Below are positions 52,213 to 61,216 of a stretch of 64,000 nucleotides of DNA, piece after piece. Under the pieces are notes generated by a model. It searched no databases, was not told the DNA's origin, and was given only the letters and a program-made list of their open reading frames with translations. The translations under genes were made by a program, and so were the position numbers. Position 1 is the first letter of the stretch, and every line of letters starts with the position of its first letter. The stretch is taken from positions 248,001 through 312,000 of the forward strand of contig NZ_JACRWD010000002.1 of NCBI RefSeq assembly GCF_014306135.1. Direction: 5' to 3'. Source of the stretch: Paraclostridium hominis. Its GTDB lineage: Bacteria; Bacillota; Clostridia; Peptostreptococcales; Peptostreptococcaceae.

Positions 52213-53175
52213 TTAGAATACTGCTATTATACCTATCCAAGCTAATACTATAGATGTTATCCAAAATACAAATATAACTTTAGTTTCAGGCCATCCACAT
52301 TGTTCAAAGTGATGATGTATTGGTGCCATTTTAAATATTCTTTTCTTTCTTAATTTGTAAGACCCTACTTGAAGTATAACTGAAATTGCCTCTGCAAAAT
52401 AAATCCCTCCAACGATAGGTATTATAAGAACATTATTTGTCAGTACTGCAAATGATATAACAGCACCTCCTAATGCCATAGAACCTGTATCTCCCATAAA
52501 TACTCTTGCTGGATAAGAGTTAAATCCTAAAAATCCTATACAAGCTCCTATAGTTGCTGCTGCTAATATAGCTATATCTGTATATCCAAAGCTAACTGCA
52601 ACTAACATAAAAAACATAGATACTATAACAGTTATTCCTGATGCTAAACCATCAAGTCCATCAGTTAAGTTAACTGCATTTACCGTACCAAGTATTATAA
52701 ATACCATAATTGGAACATATAATGGTCCTAAGTTAAATGTAATATTTGTAAAAGGTATTATAAATTGAGTCGCACTTGGTGAATTAGTATATTGATAATA
52801 TGCTAATAATGTAGCTAATGCAACTTGTAATAATAATTTTTGATATGCTTTTAATCCTAATGATCTTTTAAATTTTATTTTTAAGAAATCGTCTACAAAT
52901 CCTACAAATCCAAATCCTAATATACATAAAAGACCCATAGTCATGTCTGAACTTATTTTTGTTCTAGTAAGAACTGTAACTAATATAGCTACTATCATCA
53001 TTATTCCACCCATAGTAGGTGTTCCATTTTTTTGTAAATGTGTTTGCGGACCGTCATCTCTTACAGTTTGACCGAATTTAAATTTAGTTAACATTGGTAT
53101 AAATATCGGACCTAGTATAAGTACTATAAGAAATGAAATCATTGCCGTATACGTAAGTTCTGTTATTCCTAACAT
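52213..53175 (-). CDS. mraY: Phospho-N-acetylmuramoyl-pentapeptide transferase
   Basis: Membrane enzyme making lipid I. Ten helices; motifs GTPTMGGIMM, DDFLKI, NLTDGLDGLASG and FMGDTGSMALGG, and MAPIHHHFE near the C-terminus. The 320 aa length is normal. It lies 42 bp after murF and 18 bp before murD. Confidence 0.97.
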   Translation of the reverse strand: MLGITELTYTAMISFLIVLILGPIFIPMLTKFKFGQTVRDDGPQTHLQKNGTPTMGGIMMIVAILVTVLTRTKISSDMTMGLLCILGFGFVGFVDDFLKIKFKRSLGLKAYQKLLLQVALATLLAYYQYTNSPSATQFIIPFTNITFNLGPLYVPIMVFIILGTVNAVNLTDGLDGLASGITVIVSMFFMLVAVSFGYTDIAILAAATIGACIGFLGFNSYPARVFMGDTGSMALGGAVISFAVLTNNVLIIPIVGGIYFAEAISVILQVGSYKLRKKRIFKMAPIHHHFEQCGWPETKVIFVFWITSIVLAWIGIIAVF

Positions 53176-53217
53176 AATATAACTCCTCTCCCTTGTTGGC
53201 TGTTTCTTAGATGTTAT

Positions 53218-54591
53218 CTAATTGTTTAAATATTGTACTATATTTTCTAGTTGCATACCTCTAGAAGCTTTTACTAAAACTACATCACCATCGTTTATTA
53301 TATCACTTAATTGCTCAATTGCTGTTTCTTTATTACAAAAATGGTATACATTACCTTTATCCAACCCTAGCTTTATAGATTCATCACTTATATATTTAGA
53401 ATCTTTTCCTATGGTGATTAAGATGTCTGCATTATTAATTGTATATTCTCCTACAAGTCTATGCCCATATTCTGAGTGTTCTCCCATCTCAAACATATCT
53501 CCAAGTATAGCAACTCTTCTATTTTTATATCTTCCTAAAATATCTAAAGCTGCTTTCATTGAATCAGGACTTGCATTATATGCATCATTTATTATGGTTA
53601 TGTTATCTTTTTTTATTATATCTAATCTCATTTTACTTGCTTTAAAGTTTCTTAATCCAGTTTTTATATCTTCTAGATTCATGCCTAAACTAAGTCCTAC
53701 AAGTATAGATGCCATAGCATTATAAATATTGTGTTTACCAACTGTAGGTATAAATATTTCTTCTTCTTTACCATCTATTACGCAATTAAAGTTCAAGCTA
53801 TCTTCACTTATGCTGTAATCAGTACAATATATATCATTATTTTTATCAAATCCAAATGTTTTTAAATCATACTCAAGATCATCTTTGCATATTTTTTTTA
53901 AGTATTTATCATCTCCATTTACAATTAATGTATTTGATTTATCAAAATTTGAAGTGATTTCTAATTTAGCTTTTAAAATTCCATCTTGAGATCCTAAATT
54001 TTCAATATGAGATAATCCTATGTTTGATATGACACCAATTTTTGGATTTACTATGTTTGCTAGATACTCTATTTCATTAAAATTAGACATACCCATCTCT
54101 ATTATTGCACATTCGTGTTTAGAATTTAAATTAAATAATGTAAGTGGAACTCCTATGTGATTATTGAAATTCCCTTCATTTTTAAGAGTATTAAATTCAG
54201 TCGAAATTGCTGCATATATCATGTCTTTAGTTGTAGTCTTGCCTACACTTCCTGTGACACCTATATATGGGATTTTAAATTTTCCTTTATAATACTTAGC
54301 TATATCTCCAAGTGCTTTTGTAGTATCTTCTACTTCTATTAAATTTATATCCGAACTTATAATTTTTATGCCATTACTTTTATTTTTTATAAAAGTTTTA
54401 CATCCATTTTCAAGTGCAGATTGCATAAAATTATGCCCATCTAAATTTTCACCTATTATAGCTATAAAAGCATCTACTTCAGTAGCTTTCCTACTATCTA
54501 TAACTATATTTTTTATTGTGTCTAATTCATTTCCTTGCACCAATGTCCCATTAGATGCCTCTACTAGTTCTTTTATGGATAAAGATTCCAT
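53218..54591 (-). CDS. murF: UDP-MurNAc-tripeptide:D-Ala-D-Ala ligase
   Basis: Adds D-Ala-D-Ala to complete the pentapeptide precursor. ATP-binding GVTGSVGKTTTKDM near residue 112, then NFNNHIGVPLTLF and NDAYNASPDSMKAAL. I start it at the ATG at 54591 (MESLSIK), which has AGGAGG 7 nt upstream; the TTG two codons earlier is too close. The protein is 457 aa. The 252-bp gap after spoVD holds a hairpin and AT-rich DNA, so a separate promoter is likely. Confidence 0.96.
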   Translation of the reverse strand: MESLSIKELVEASNGTLVQGNELDTIKNIVIDSRKATEVDAFIAIIGENLDGHNFMQSALENGCKTFIKNKSNGIKIISSDINLIEVEDTTKALGDIAKYYKGKFKIPYIGVTGSVGKTTTKDMIYAAISTEFNTLKNEGNFNNHIGVPLTLFNLNSKHECAIIEMGMSNFNEIEYLANIVNPKIGVISNIGLSHIENLGSQDGILKAKLEITSNFDKSNTLIVNGDDKYLKKICKDDLEYDLKTFGFDKNNDIYCTDYSISEDSLNFNCVIDGKEEEIFIPTVGKHNIYNAMASILVGLSLGMNLEDIKTGLRNFKASKMRLDIIKKDNITIINDAYNASPDSMKAALDILGRYKNRRVAILGDMFEMGEHSEYGHRLVGEYTINNADILITIGKDSKYISDESIKLGLDKGNVYHFCNKETAIEQLSDIINDGDVVLVKASRGMQLENIVQYLNN

Positions 54592-54734
54592 ACTCAAACC
54601 TCCTTCTAAATAAGTCTACTAAAACATTATAAATCTTTTTAATCAGTTATTCATCTATATTTATAATATTTAAGTATATAGTTTTATAGAATATCAAATA
54701 TTTTACATTTTTGTAAACCTTTTAAAATCCTAAT

Positions 54735-54772
54735 AAAGAGCAATATATATAAAATTATATACATTGCTCTTT
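54735..54772 (-). terminator. Terminator between spoVD and murF
   Basis: AAAGAGCAAT (54735-54744) pairs with ATTGCTCTTT (54763-54772), with partial inner pairing of ATATAT and TTATAT. It lies about 70 bp after the spoVD stop; a T-poor tract follows (TATTAGGATTTT). Confidence 0.6.
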
Positions 54773-54843
54773 TAAACTATTAACTCATTAATTATATACT
54801 ATATATTAGTTTTTTTGAAGATTTTTATTGGCAATAAAGCCTT

Positions 54844-56823
54844 TTAATTCTCAGTATACAATACTATTCCAGAATCTATAGGAACATCTGCTCCAGGTTT
54901 TGGAAATATATCTACAACCTTGGCACTTCCTTTTAATTCAGTATCTACATCTTGTATAGGCTTTAATTTATTTTCTTCTAATACTTTTAATGCATCTTCT
55001 ATACTTAAATCTATTATATTAGGAACTTTAACTTTTTCTTTTTCAAATTCCTTCTTTTCTTCTTCAGTATATTTAGGTTCAACCCCTAAGTATTTTAACG
55101 AATCATTCATTATTTCTTTTACTATAGGACCTGCTGTACTACTACCAAATGCCATAACTCCTGTAGGTTCATCTACTATAGCTAAAACTATAATTTGAGG
55201 ATTATCTGTTGGAGCTATACCTACAAATGAACATATATATTTACCTTGTGCATATTTTCCATCTATTACTTTTTGAGCTGTTCCTGTTTTACCACCTATT
55301 CTATATCCAGGTATATATGCCTTATTCCCTGATCCCTCACTAACAACAGATTCTGCGATTTCCATCATTTTTTTGGAAGTTTCCTCTGAAATCACCTGTC
55401 TAACAACCTTAGGCTTTATAGTTTCTGTTATATTACCTTGATTATCAACTAATTCTTTAACAATTCTTGGTTGCATAAGTTTACCTTCATTTGCAATAGC
55501 TCCTATAGCTGTTATTAATTGCATAGGTGTAACAGATATAGATTGACCAAACGATATAGTTGCTAATTCTACAGGACCAACATTTTTCTCATTATATAAT
55601 ATACCTTTAGCTTCTCCTGGTAAATCTAATTTAGTGGTTTCCATAAATCCAAAAGATTCTATATAATCATAAAGTTTTGAAACTCCTAAACGCTTACCTA
55701 ATTCAACAAATACTGGGTTGCAAGAGTTTTGGACACCTTGCTTAAATTCTTGCTCTCCATGTGGTCTATAATGTCTCCAACATTTTATTTTTTGTCCTCC
55801 TATTGTAACACTTCCTGTACATACAAATTTTTCACCTTCTTTTATTACCCCTTCTTCCAAAGCTGTAGCTGATGTTATAAGTTTAAATGTAGATCCAGGC
55901 TCATATGTATCACTTACTGCTGGGTTTCTCCACATTGAGAAATATCCTTTTATTTTATCTTTATCTTTATATTTTTCAAGCTCTTCTTCGTAGTATGGGT
56001 ATATAGGAGTTCTAGACTGATTAGGGTCATAGTCTGGCTTAGATGCCATAGATAATACATCTCCAGTTTTCGGGTCTATAGCTATAGCTGTAACTCTTTT
56101 TGCATTGTTTAGTTCATATGCCTTTTGAACTGCTTTTTCTGTATAATGTTGTATTACTTCATCTATAGTTAATACCAATCCATTTCCTTGAACTGGTTCA
56201 TAATACTTTTCCATTCCATGAGGTATTTCTCTTCCAGATGCATCAGTGCTAACAATAAGTCTTCCTGGCTGTCCTTTTAAATGCTTATCATATTCCATTT
56301 CTATACCAGCTATTCCAGTTGAATCATCTGAAGTATGTCCTAACACATAAGGAGCAAAATTTCCATAAGGATAATATCTTTGATTATCTTCAGCAACCCA
56401 TATACCAGGTAATTTAGCATCTCTTATTTTTGCTGCTGCTTCATCATCTATCCATCTTTTAATTTTAACTAATGCCATATCTTTTCTTTTTAATAATTTT
56501 AATGTATCTTCATATTCTTCTTCTATTAATTCAGAAATAACTTTAGCCGCTTTTTCTTTTTCTTTTACTTCTACTGGTTTTGCCCAAACTGTATACTTTG
56601 TGACACTTACAGCTAACTCTTTCATATTCCTATCATATATAGTTCCTCTTTTTGGTTCTATAGGTATATCTCTTGTTTGTTGATCTAGAGCTTTTTTTGT
56701 TAGCCAATCTCCTTTTACTATTTGTAAATAACCCGTTCTAAATACTAAAACAAAAAATACTGTACATGCTAAAATTAAAACGACCACTAATCTTTTTTTA
56801 CTCAACTTTTTTATATTACTCAA
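54844..56823 (-). CDS. spoVD: SpoVD-type class B penicillin-binding protein
   Basis: Transpeptidase partner of SpoVE for spore cortex peptidoglycan. One N-terminal membrane helix (about 10-32), a dimerisation domain (RGTIYDRNMKELAVS), and the transpeptidase domain with nucleophile S311 in EPGSTFK, NSCNP, and K512-T-G-T. A single C-terminal PASTA domain follows (VPNIIDLSIEDALKVLEENK). 659 aa; a PASTA domain and the location favour SpoVD over a division PBP. It starts at TTG with GGAGGG upstream. Confidence 0.92.
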   Translation of the reverse strand: MSNIKKLSKKRLVVVLILACTVFFVLVFRTGYLQIVKGDWLTKKALDQQTRDIPIEPKRGTIYDRNMKELAVSVTKYTVWAKPVEVKEKEKAAKVISELIEEEYEDTLKLLKRKDMALVKIKRWIDDEAAAKIRDAKLPGIWVAEDNQRYYPYGNFAPYVLGHTSDDSTGIAGIEMEYDKHLKGQPGRLIVSTDASGREIPHGMEKYYEPVQGNGLVLTIDEVIQHYTEKAVQKAYELNNAKRVTAIAIDPKTGDVLSMASKPDYDPNQSRTPIYPYYEEELEKYKDKDKIKGYFSMWRNPAVSDTYEPGSTFKLITSATALEEGVIKEGEKFVCTGSVTIGGQKIKCWRHYRPHGEQEFKQGVQNSCNPVFVELGKRLGVSKLYDYIESFGFMETTKLDLPGEAKGILYNEKNVGPVELATISFGQSISVTPMQLITAIGAIANEGKLMQPRIVKELVDNQGNITETIKPKVVRQVISEETSKKMMEIAESVVSEGSGNKAYIPGYRIGGKTGTAQKVIDGKYAQGKYICSFVGIAPTDNPQIIVLAIVDEPTGVMAFGSSTAGPIVKEIMNDSLKYLGVEPKYTEEEKKEFEKEKVKVPNIIDLSIEDALKVLEENKLKPIQDVDTELKGSAKVVDIFPKPGADVPIDSGIVLYTEN

Positions 56824-56834
56824 CTAACTCCCTC

Positions 56835-57191
56835 CTACTTAGATACTTCTATATACTTAATTTGATTTTCTTTTGGATAATCCATTCCCAATTCTTCATT
56901 GGCTTTTTTTTCTATATCTTTGCTTCTAGTAAGTAAATCTACTTCAACTTGTATGTTATCTCTTTCTATAGTTTTTTTATGTAATTTAGATTCTAATTCC
57001 CCTATTTCGTATTTGAGTTTAGATACTTCACTGTAACCATACATACACCCTAAAATAACAATAAAAATAACTGATATACAACTTATTTTGAATGTAAGCT
57101 TTAATAATTTTTTTAATGCTATTCTCTTATAGTTATTCTTTTTGTTTATTCTATATTCATTTTTATCTTTTTTTTTCTTTTTTCTTTTCAT
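56835..57191 (-). CDS. ftsL: FtsL-like septum protein
   Basis: Small bitopic protein of 118 aa. A very basic N-terminus (MKRKKKKKDKNEYRINKK) is followed by one membrane helix (about 33-50) and a coiled coil (EVSKLKYEIGELESKLHKK). Length, topology and place between rsmH and spoVD identify it. Sequence identity in this family is low. AAGGAGATATACT precedes the ATG. Confidence 0.8.
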   Translation of the reverse strand: MKRKKKKKDKNEYRINKKNNYKRIALKKLLKLTFKISCISVIFIVILGCMYGYSEVSKLKYEIGELESKLHKKTIERDNIQVEVDLLTRSKDIEKKANEELGMDYPKENQIKYIEVSK

Positions 57192-57301
57192 AGTATATCT
57201 CCTTAAAAATTTTATAAAAATAGTTATATAATATTTATATTTAACTTTTTAATACTGCTTCCTTTTAAGGATTAATACAAAATTAATTCAATAAAAAACA
57301 A

Positions 57302-57329
57302 AAAAGCCTAAGCTCTCGCTTAGACTTTT
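57302..57329 (-). terminator. Terminator overlapping the rsmH stop
   Basis: AAAAGCCTAAGC (57302-57313) pairs with GCTTAGACTTTT (57318-57329) with one G-U pair; six T follow on the minus strand. It separates rsmH from ftsL. Confidence 0.82.
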
Positions 57330-58263
57330 ATATTCTTTCAGCAACCCTCAATTTTGCACTTCTTGATCTTGGGTTTTCTTCTATTTCTTTATCTGTAGGT
57401 AATATAGGTTTTCTAGTTATAACTTTTACTAAAGCTTCCTTATCACATTGGCATATAGGTAAATGAGATGGGCATATACAATCTGTAGCTAAATCTCTAA
57501 ATTCATTTTTTACAATTCTGTCTTCTAATGAATGGAATGTTATTATGCATATTCTACCACCCTCATTCATTATTGATGCTGCATCGTCTATCATCTCAGT
57601 TATAACACCTAATTCGTTATTTACTTCAATTCTTATAGCTTGGAAAGTTCTTTTAGCTGGATGAGGTCCATCTATTCTAGCTTTTTTGGGTATAGCTTTT
57701 TTTATTATATCAACTAATTCGCCTGTAGTTTCTATAGGCTTTTCTTTTCTTTCATCTACTATAAATTTAGCTATACGCTTTGCCCAGTTATCTTCACCAT
57801 AATCTTTTATTATTTTAGCTAATTCTTCTTCACTATATGTATTTACTACATCATAAGCTGAAAAATTGCATCTTATATCCATTCTCATATCTAATGGAGC
57901 ATCTTGCATATAAGAAAATCCTCTATCTGCTTCATCTAATTGATGTGATGAAACTCCTAAATCCGCAAGTACTCCATCTATTTTGTATATACCTAATTTT
58001 TCTAACTCTTCTTTTAAATTTTGAAAATTACTATGAACAAATTTTACTCTATCACTATATTCACTTAATCTTTCTTTAGCTGTATTTATTGCATTTATAT
58101 CTTGGTCAAATCCAATAAATAATCCATCTTTAGATAATCTTTTTACTATCTCCTTAGAGTGTCCAGCTCCACCCATTGTACAATCTACATATACACCATC
58201 TGGTTTTATGTTTAAATTATCAATACACTCATTTAAGAGTACTGATACGTGATGAAATTCCAT
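57328..58263 (-). CDS. rsmH: 16S rRNA m4C1402 methyltransferase
   Basis: SAM-dependent methyltransferase that modifies C1402 of 16S rRNA. N-terminal HHVSVLLNECIDNL and the SAM motif YVDCTMGGAGHSKEI, then LADLGVSSHQLDEADRGFSY and AIRIEVNNELG. The C-terminal FHSLEDRIVKN and RSAKLRVAER are family signatures. 311 aa. It begins the dcw cluster and follows lgt by 23 bp, with AAGGAGC upstream. Confidence 0.97.
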   Translation of the reverse strand: MEFHHVSVLLNECIDNLNIKPDGVYVDCTMGGAGHSKEIVKRLSKDGLFIGFDQDINAINTAKERLSEYSDRVKFVHSNFQNLKEELEKLGIYKIDGVLADLGVSSHQLDEADRGFSYMQDAPLDMRMDIRCNFSAYDVVNTYSEEELAKIIKDYGEDNWAKRIAKFIVDERKEKPIETTGELVDIIKKAIPKKARIDGPHPAKRTFQAIRIEVNNELGVITEMIDDAASIMNEGGRICIITFHSLEDRIVKNEFRDLATDCICPSHLPICQCDKEALVKVITRKPILPTDKEIEENPRSRSAKLRVAERI

Positions 58264-58286
58264 ATTTTATCGCTCCTTAGTGTCAC

Positions 58287-59021
58287 TTATTTCTTTTTAT
58301 TTTTATTTGATAAATACATATGAACTACTATACCACCTATTATTCCTACTAAACTTATAACTTGGGCCATTCTAAATGGTCCTATCATAAGGCTATCAGT
58401 TCTAAGCCCTTCTATAAAAAAGCGGCCTAGAGAGTATAGTATAGCATATAAAACTATAACCTGACCTTCATAAGATTTCTTTTTTCTAAATATCCATAAA
58501 AATACAAATATACCAAAATCCCATATAGATTCATATAAAAAAGTTGGATGAACTTTTACACCATTTACCATTATTCCCCAAGGTAAATTAGTAGGACCTC
58601 CATGAGCTTCTTGATTTATAAAGTTTCCCCATCTTCCTATCGATTGAGCTAAAGGCATACCTAGCATTACAGTATCTGCTAACTTGAAAAAATCTAACTT
58701 TTTATATCTTGAGAATATATATCCAGCTAGTACTCCACCTATTAAGGCTCCATGTATAGCCATCCCTCCACCTCTGAAGTTTAATATCTGTGATGGGTTA
58801 TTAGAATAATATCCCCAATTAAATAAAACATAATACAATCTCGCACATATCAATCCAGCTGGTATAGCAATTATGGCTAAATCTAATATATAATCTTCTT
58901 TTATACCTACTCTTTTAGCTTCTTTTATAGCTATTAGAGTTCCTAAAATCATACCTGTGGCCATAAGTATTCCATACCACATTACATCTATTCCAAATAT
59001 AGTAAATGCAACTCTATCCAT
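58287..59021 (-). CDS. lgt: Prolipoprotein diacylglyceryl transferase
   Basis: Membrane enzyme that adds diacylglycerol to the lipobox Cys. Seven helices; GGMAIHGALIGG, then the signature GRWGNFINQEAHGGPT and GLRTDSLMIGPFRMAQ. The 244 aa length is normal. It lies 23 bp before rsmH and 9 bp after the CpsB-like gene. Its partner LspA is at 13 kb. Confidence 0.95.
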   Translation of the reverse strand: MDRVAFTIFGIDVMWYGILMATGMILGTLIAIKEAKRVGIKEDYILDLAIIAIPAGLICARLYYVLFNWGYYSNNPSQILNFRGGGMAIHGALIGGVLAGYIFSRYKKLDFFKLADTVMLGMPLAQSIGRWGNFINQEAHGGPTNLPWGIMVNGVKVHPTFLYESIWDFGIFVFLWIFRKKKSYEGQVIVLYAILYSLGRFFIEGLRTDSLMIGPFRMAQVISLVGIIGGIVVHMYLSNKNKKK

Positions 59022-59030
59022 ATTTAATTC

Positions 59031-59810
59031 CTACCTTTTAAATAATCTTTTAAATAAACTCTTTTTCTCTACATACTTTTTAGGATTTATAAAATCTAAA
59101 TCCTTATTGCTTAAAATATATTCTTGATTTTCTAAAAACAGCTTTTGAGAAATATCTTCTCCATACGATTTTTTTATATAATCATAAGTTTCTTTTATTA
59201 AAGGTCTTCTCTTTGTACTACTATGTGCATCTGTAGCTATAAAATGAACCATATCATTATCTAAAAGTATTTTAGTAGTTTTTTTAGCTTCAACTCCATT
59301 TTTACCTACTACACTAGATGCATTAATTTGTATTAAAGCACCTTCATTTATACAGTCATAAATTATATTAGGATCATCTTGTATTTTAGGATATCTTTCT
59401 ACATGAGCTAATATAGGTATATACTTTCTCAATCTTATCTCATATACTATATCAACTAAATTATTTGGAAAATTATTAGGTGAAAACTCAATAAGTATAT
59501 ATTTACTATTGTTTAAACTATAAAAATCTAATTGATCAAAATTTTCAATCAAATCATATGTATAATACAATTCATTCCCTAATACAACTTCCACATCTAT
59601 ACCTTGAGTTTTTAATGTATCATTAAAATCATTAAGAATTTCAATTAATTCTTTACCCTTTTTAAATTTGAAATCAGGATGATAGTGAGATGTGTTAACT
59701 ATCTTTTTTATACCTTCACTTTCTGCTATTTTAGCCATTTCTATTGATTCATCTAAGCTTTTAGAGCCATCATCAACATTCGGCAATATATGGCAATGTA
59801 TATCTATCAT
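59031..59810 (-). CDS. CpsB/YwqE-family PHP phosphatase
   Basis: Metal-dependent phosphatase of the PHP fold; CpsB and YwqE dephosphorylate tyrosine kinases. The N-terminus DIHCHILPNVDDGSKS has the first metal ligands, followed by NTSHYHPDF, LAHVERYP and FIATDAHSSTKRRP. 259 aa. No tyrosine kinase or capsule gene is near, so the substrate is open. AAAGGAGG lies upstream. It probably forms a unit with lgt. Confidence 0.85.
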   Translation of the reverse strand: MIDIHCHILPNVDDGSKSLDESIEMAKIAESEGIKKIVNTSHYHPDFKFKKGKELIEILNDFNDTLKTQGIDVEVVLGNELYYTYDLIENFDQLDFYSLNNSKYILIEFSPNNFPNNLVDIVYEIRLRKYIPILAHVERYPKIQDDPNIIYDCINEGALIQINASSVVGKNGVEAKKTTKILLDNDMVHFIATDAHSSTKRRPLIKETYDYIKKSYGEDISQKLFLENQEYILSNKDLDFINPKKYVEKKSLFKRLFKR

Positions 59811-59890
59811 TTAGCTATTACCTCCTTTATTATAAACTAAATAATACCATATTACCCATTAACCATCAATTTACTTTATTTTTTATATAA

Positions 59891-59918
59891 AAAAAGTGCT
59901 AAATTTTTAGCACTTTTT
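59891..59918 (-). terminator. Terminator after the M16 pair
   Basis: AAAAAGTGCTAA pairs with TTAGCACTTTTT (59891-59902 with 59907-59918) around a 4-nt loop; T-rich on the minus strand (seven T). Confidence 0.88.
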
Positions 59919-59920
59919 AT

Positions 59921-61207
59921 CTATTTAGGCTCCACTATAGATATTACACAACTTTCTTCTCTTAAATGATTTTTTAATCTTTCTTCAACTTCTTTAAACT
60001 CAATTTCTTTTATAACTTCTAAATAATCAAGTAAATTTATATCTTTAAACTTATATGCTATGAAGTTATTTGCTATAAAGTTTACTGAATCAAAGCACTT
60101 TAAAAATTGTCCTATTTTTTTCTTTTTAACCCTATTAAAATCTAATTTTGATAATCCTTCTTTTTGATATTTATTTATATATTTTATTATTATATCCTTT
60201 ACCTCTCTAGGATTATTAGATTCCCCTCCTATAATTGTATATCCATAATCAATTTGAGATGTAAACCCACATCCAAAGTTATCATTGATTAGACCTTTCA
60301 TATATAATTCTTCAAAGGCTTCACTACCTCTTTTTAAAATCATATCTAATAATATTTCTGTAACAACTTCTTTTCTCAATAGTTCTTTACCTTTTATCCC
60401 TACATTACTATCTTTAAATCCTATATTAAACATAGACATAGATATCGGAAACTTTGCAACTATTTCTTTTTGATTAACAGTACTTGGTTCTTCAGGATAA
60501 AATCTCTTTATATCTGTTTTAAGTTTTTCTATATCATAATTATTACTTTTTCTTGCAATTTCCATAACTTTATCTGCTTCAACATCTCCTACAACAAATA
60601 AAGTCATATTTCCCGGGTTATAAAAAGTATTATAACATGTATATAACTCATCTTTTGTAATTTTATATATACTTTCCACAGTTCCTGCTATATCAACTTT
60701 AACTGGATAATTTACATACATAGCTTTCAAGCAGTTAAAATATACATTCCAATCTGGATCATCATTATACATTTTTATTTCTTGTTCAATTATCCCTTTT
60801 TCTTTTTCAACATTTTCTTCAGTAAAGTATGGAGTCTGTACATAATCTATTAAATGCTCTAAACTTTCATAAAAATTATCAGTGCATGAAAATAAATAAG
60901 CAGTCATAGTGAAATTTGTGTATGCATTTGCACTAGCTCCTAATTTAGAAAATTTATCAAATGCATTTCCTCCACCTGGTTGTTCAAACATTTTATGCTC
61001 TAAAAAATGTGCTATTCCTTCATTTACTCTAAGTTTATCCTTTTCATTTATAGGAATAAATTCCAAATCATTAGATCCATAATTAGTAGCTAATACTGCA
61101 AACTTTTTTGTAAATCCTTTTTTAGGCATGAAATATACATCAAGTCCATTTTGCAATTTTTCATAATAAACTTCTTCTTTTAATATATCATTAACTATCT
61201 TTTCCAT
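59921..61207 (-). CDS. M16-family zinc peptidase, active subunit (YmfH-like)
   Basis: Peptidase of 428 aa. The zinc motif HFLEH (67-71) is intact inside EGIAHFLEHKMFEQPGGG, with a downstream Glu in IIEQEIKMY. This is the active partner of a YmfF/YmfH-type pair: the gene upstream encodes a paralogue without the motif. Such pairs form heterodimeric proteases; their targets here are unknown. Start at the ATG with TAGGAGGACTATATG-type spacing. Confidence 0.9.
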   Translation of the reverse strand: MEKIVNDILKEEVYYEKLQNGLDVYFMPKKGFTKKFAVLATNYGSNDLEFIPINEKDKLRVNEGIAHFLEHKMFEQPGGGNAFDKFSKLGASANAYTNFTMTAYLFSCTDNFYESLEHLIDYVQTPYFTEENVEKEKGIIEQEIKMYNDDPDWNVYFNCLKAMYVNYPVKVDIAGTVESIYKITKDELYTCYNTFYNPGNMTLFVVGDVEADKVMEIARKSNNYDIEKLKTDIKRFYPEEPSTVNQKEIVAKFPISMSMFNIGFKDSNVGIKGKELLRKEVVTEILLDMILKRGSEAFEELYMKGLINDNFGCGFTSQIDYGYTIIGGESNNPREVKDIIIKYINKYQKEGLSKLDFNRVKKKKIGQFLKCFDSVNFIANNFIAYKFKDINLLDYLEVIKEIEFKEVEERLKNHLREESCVISIVEPK

Positions 61208-61216
61208 ATAGTCCTC

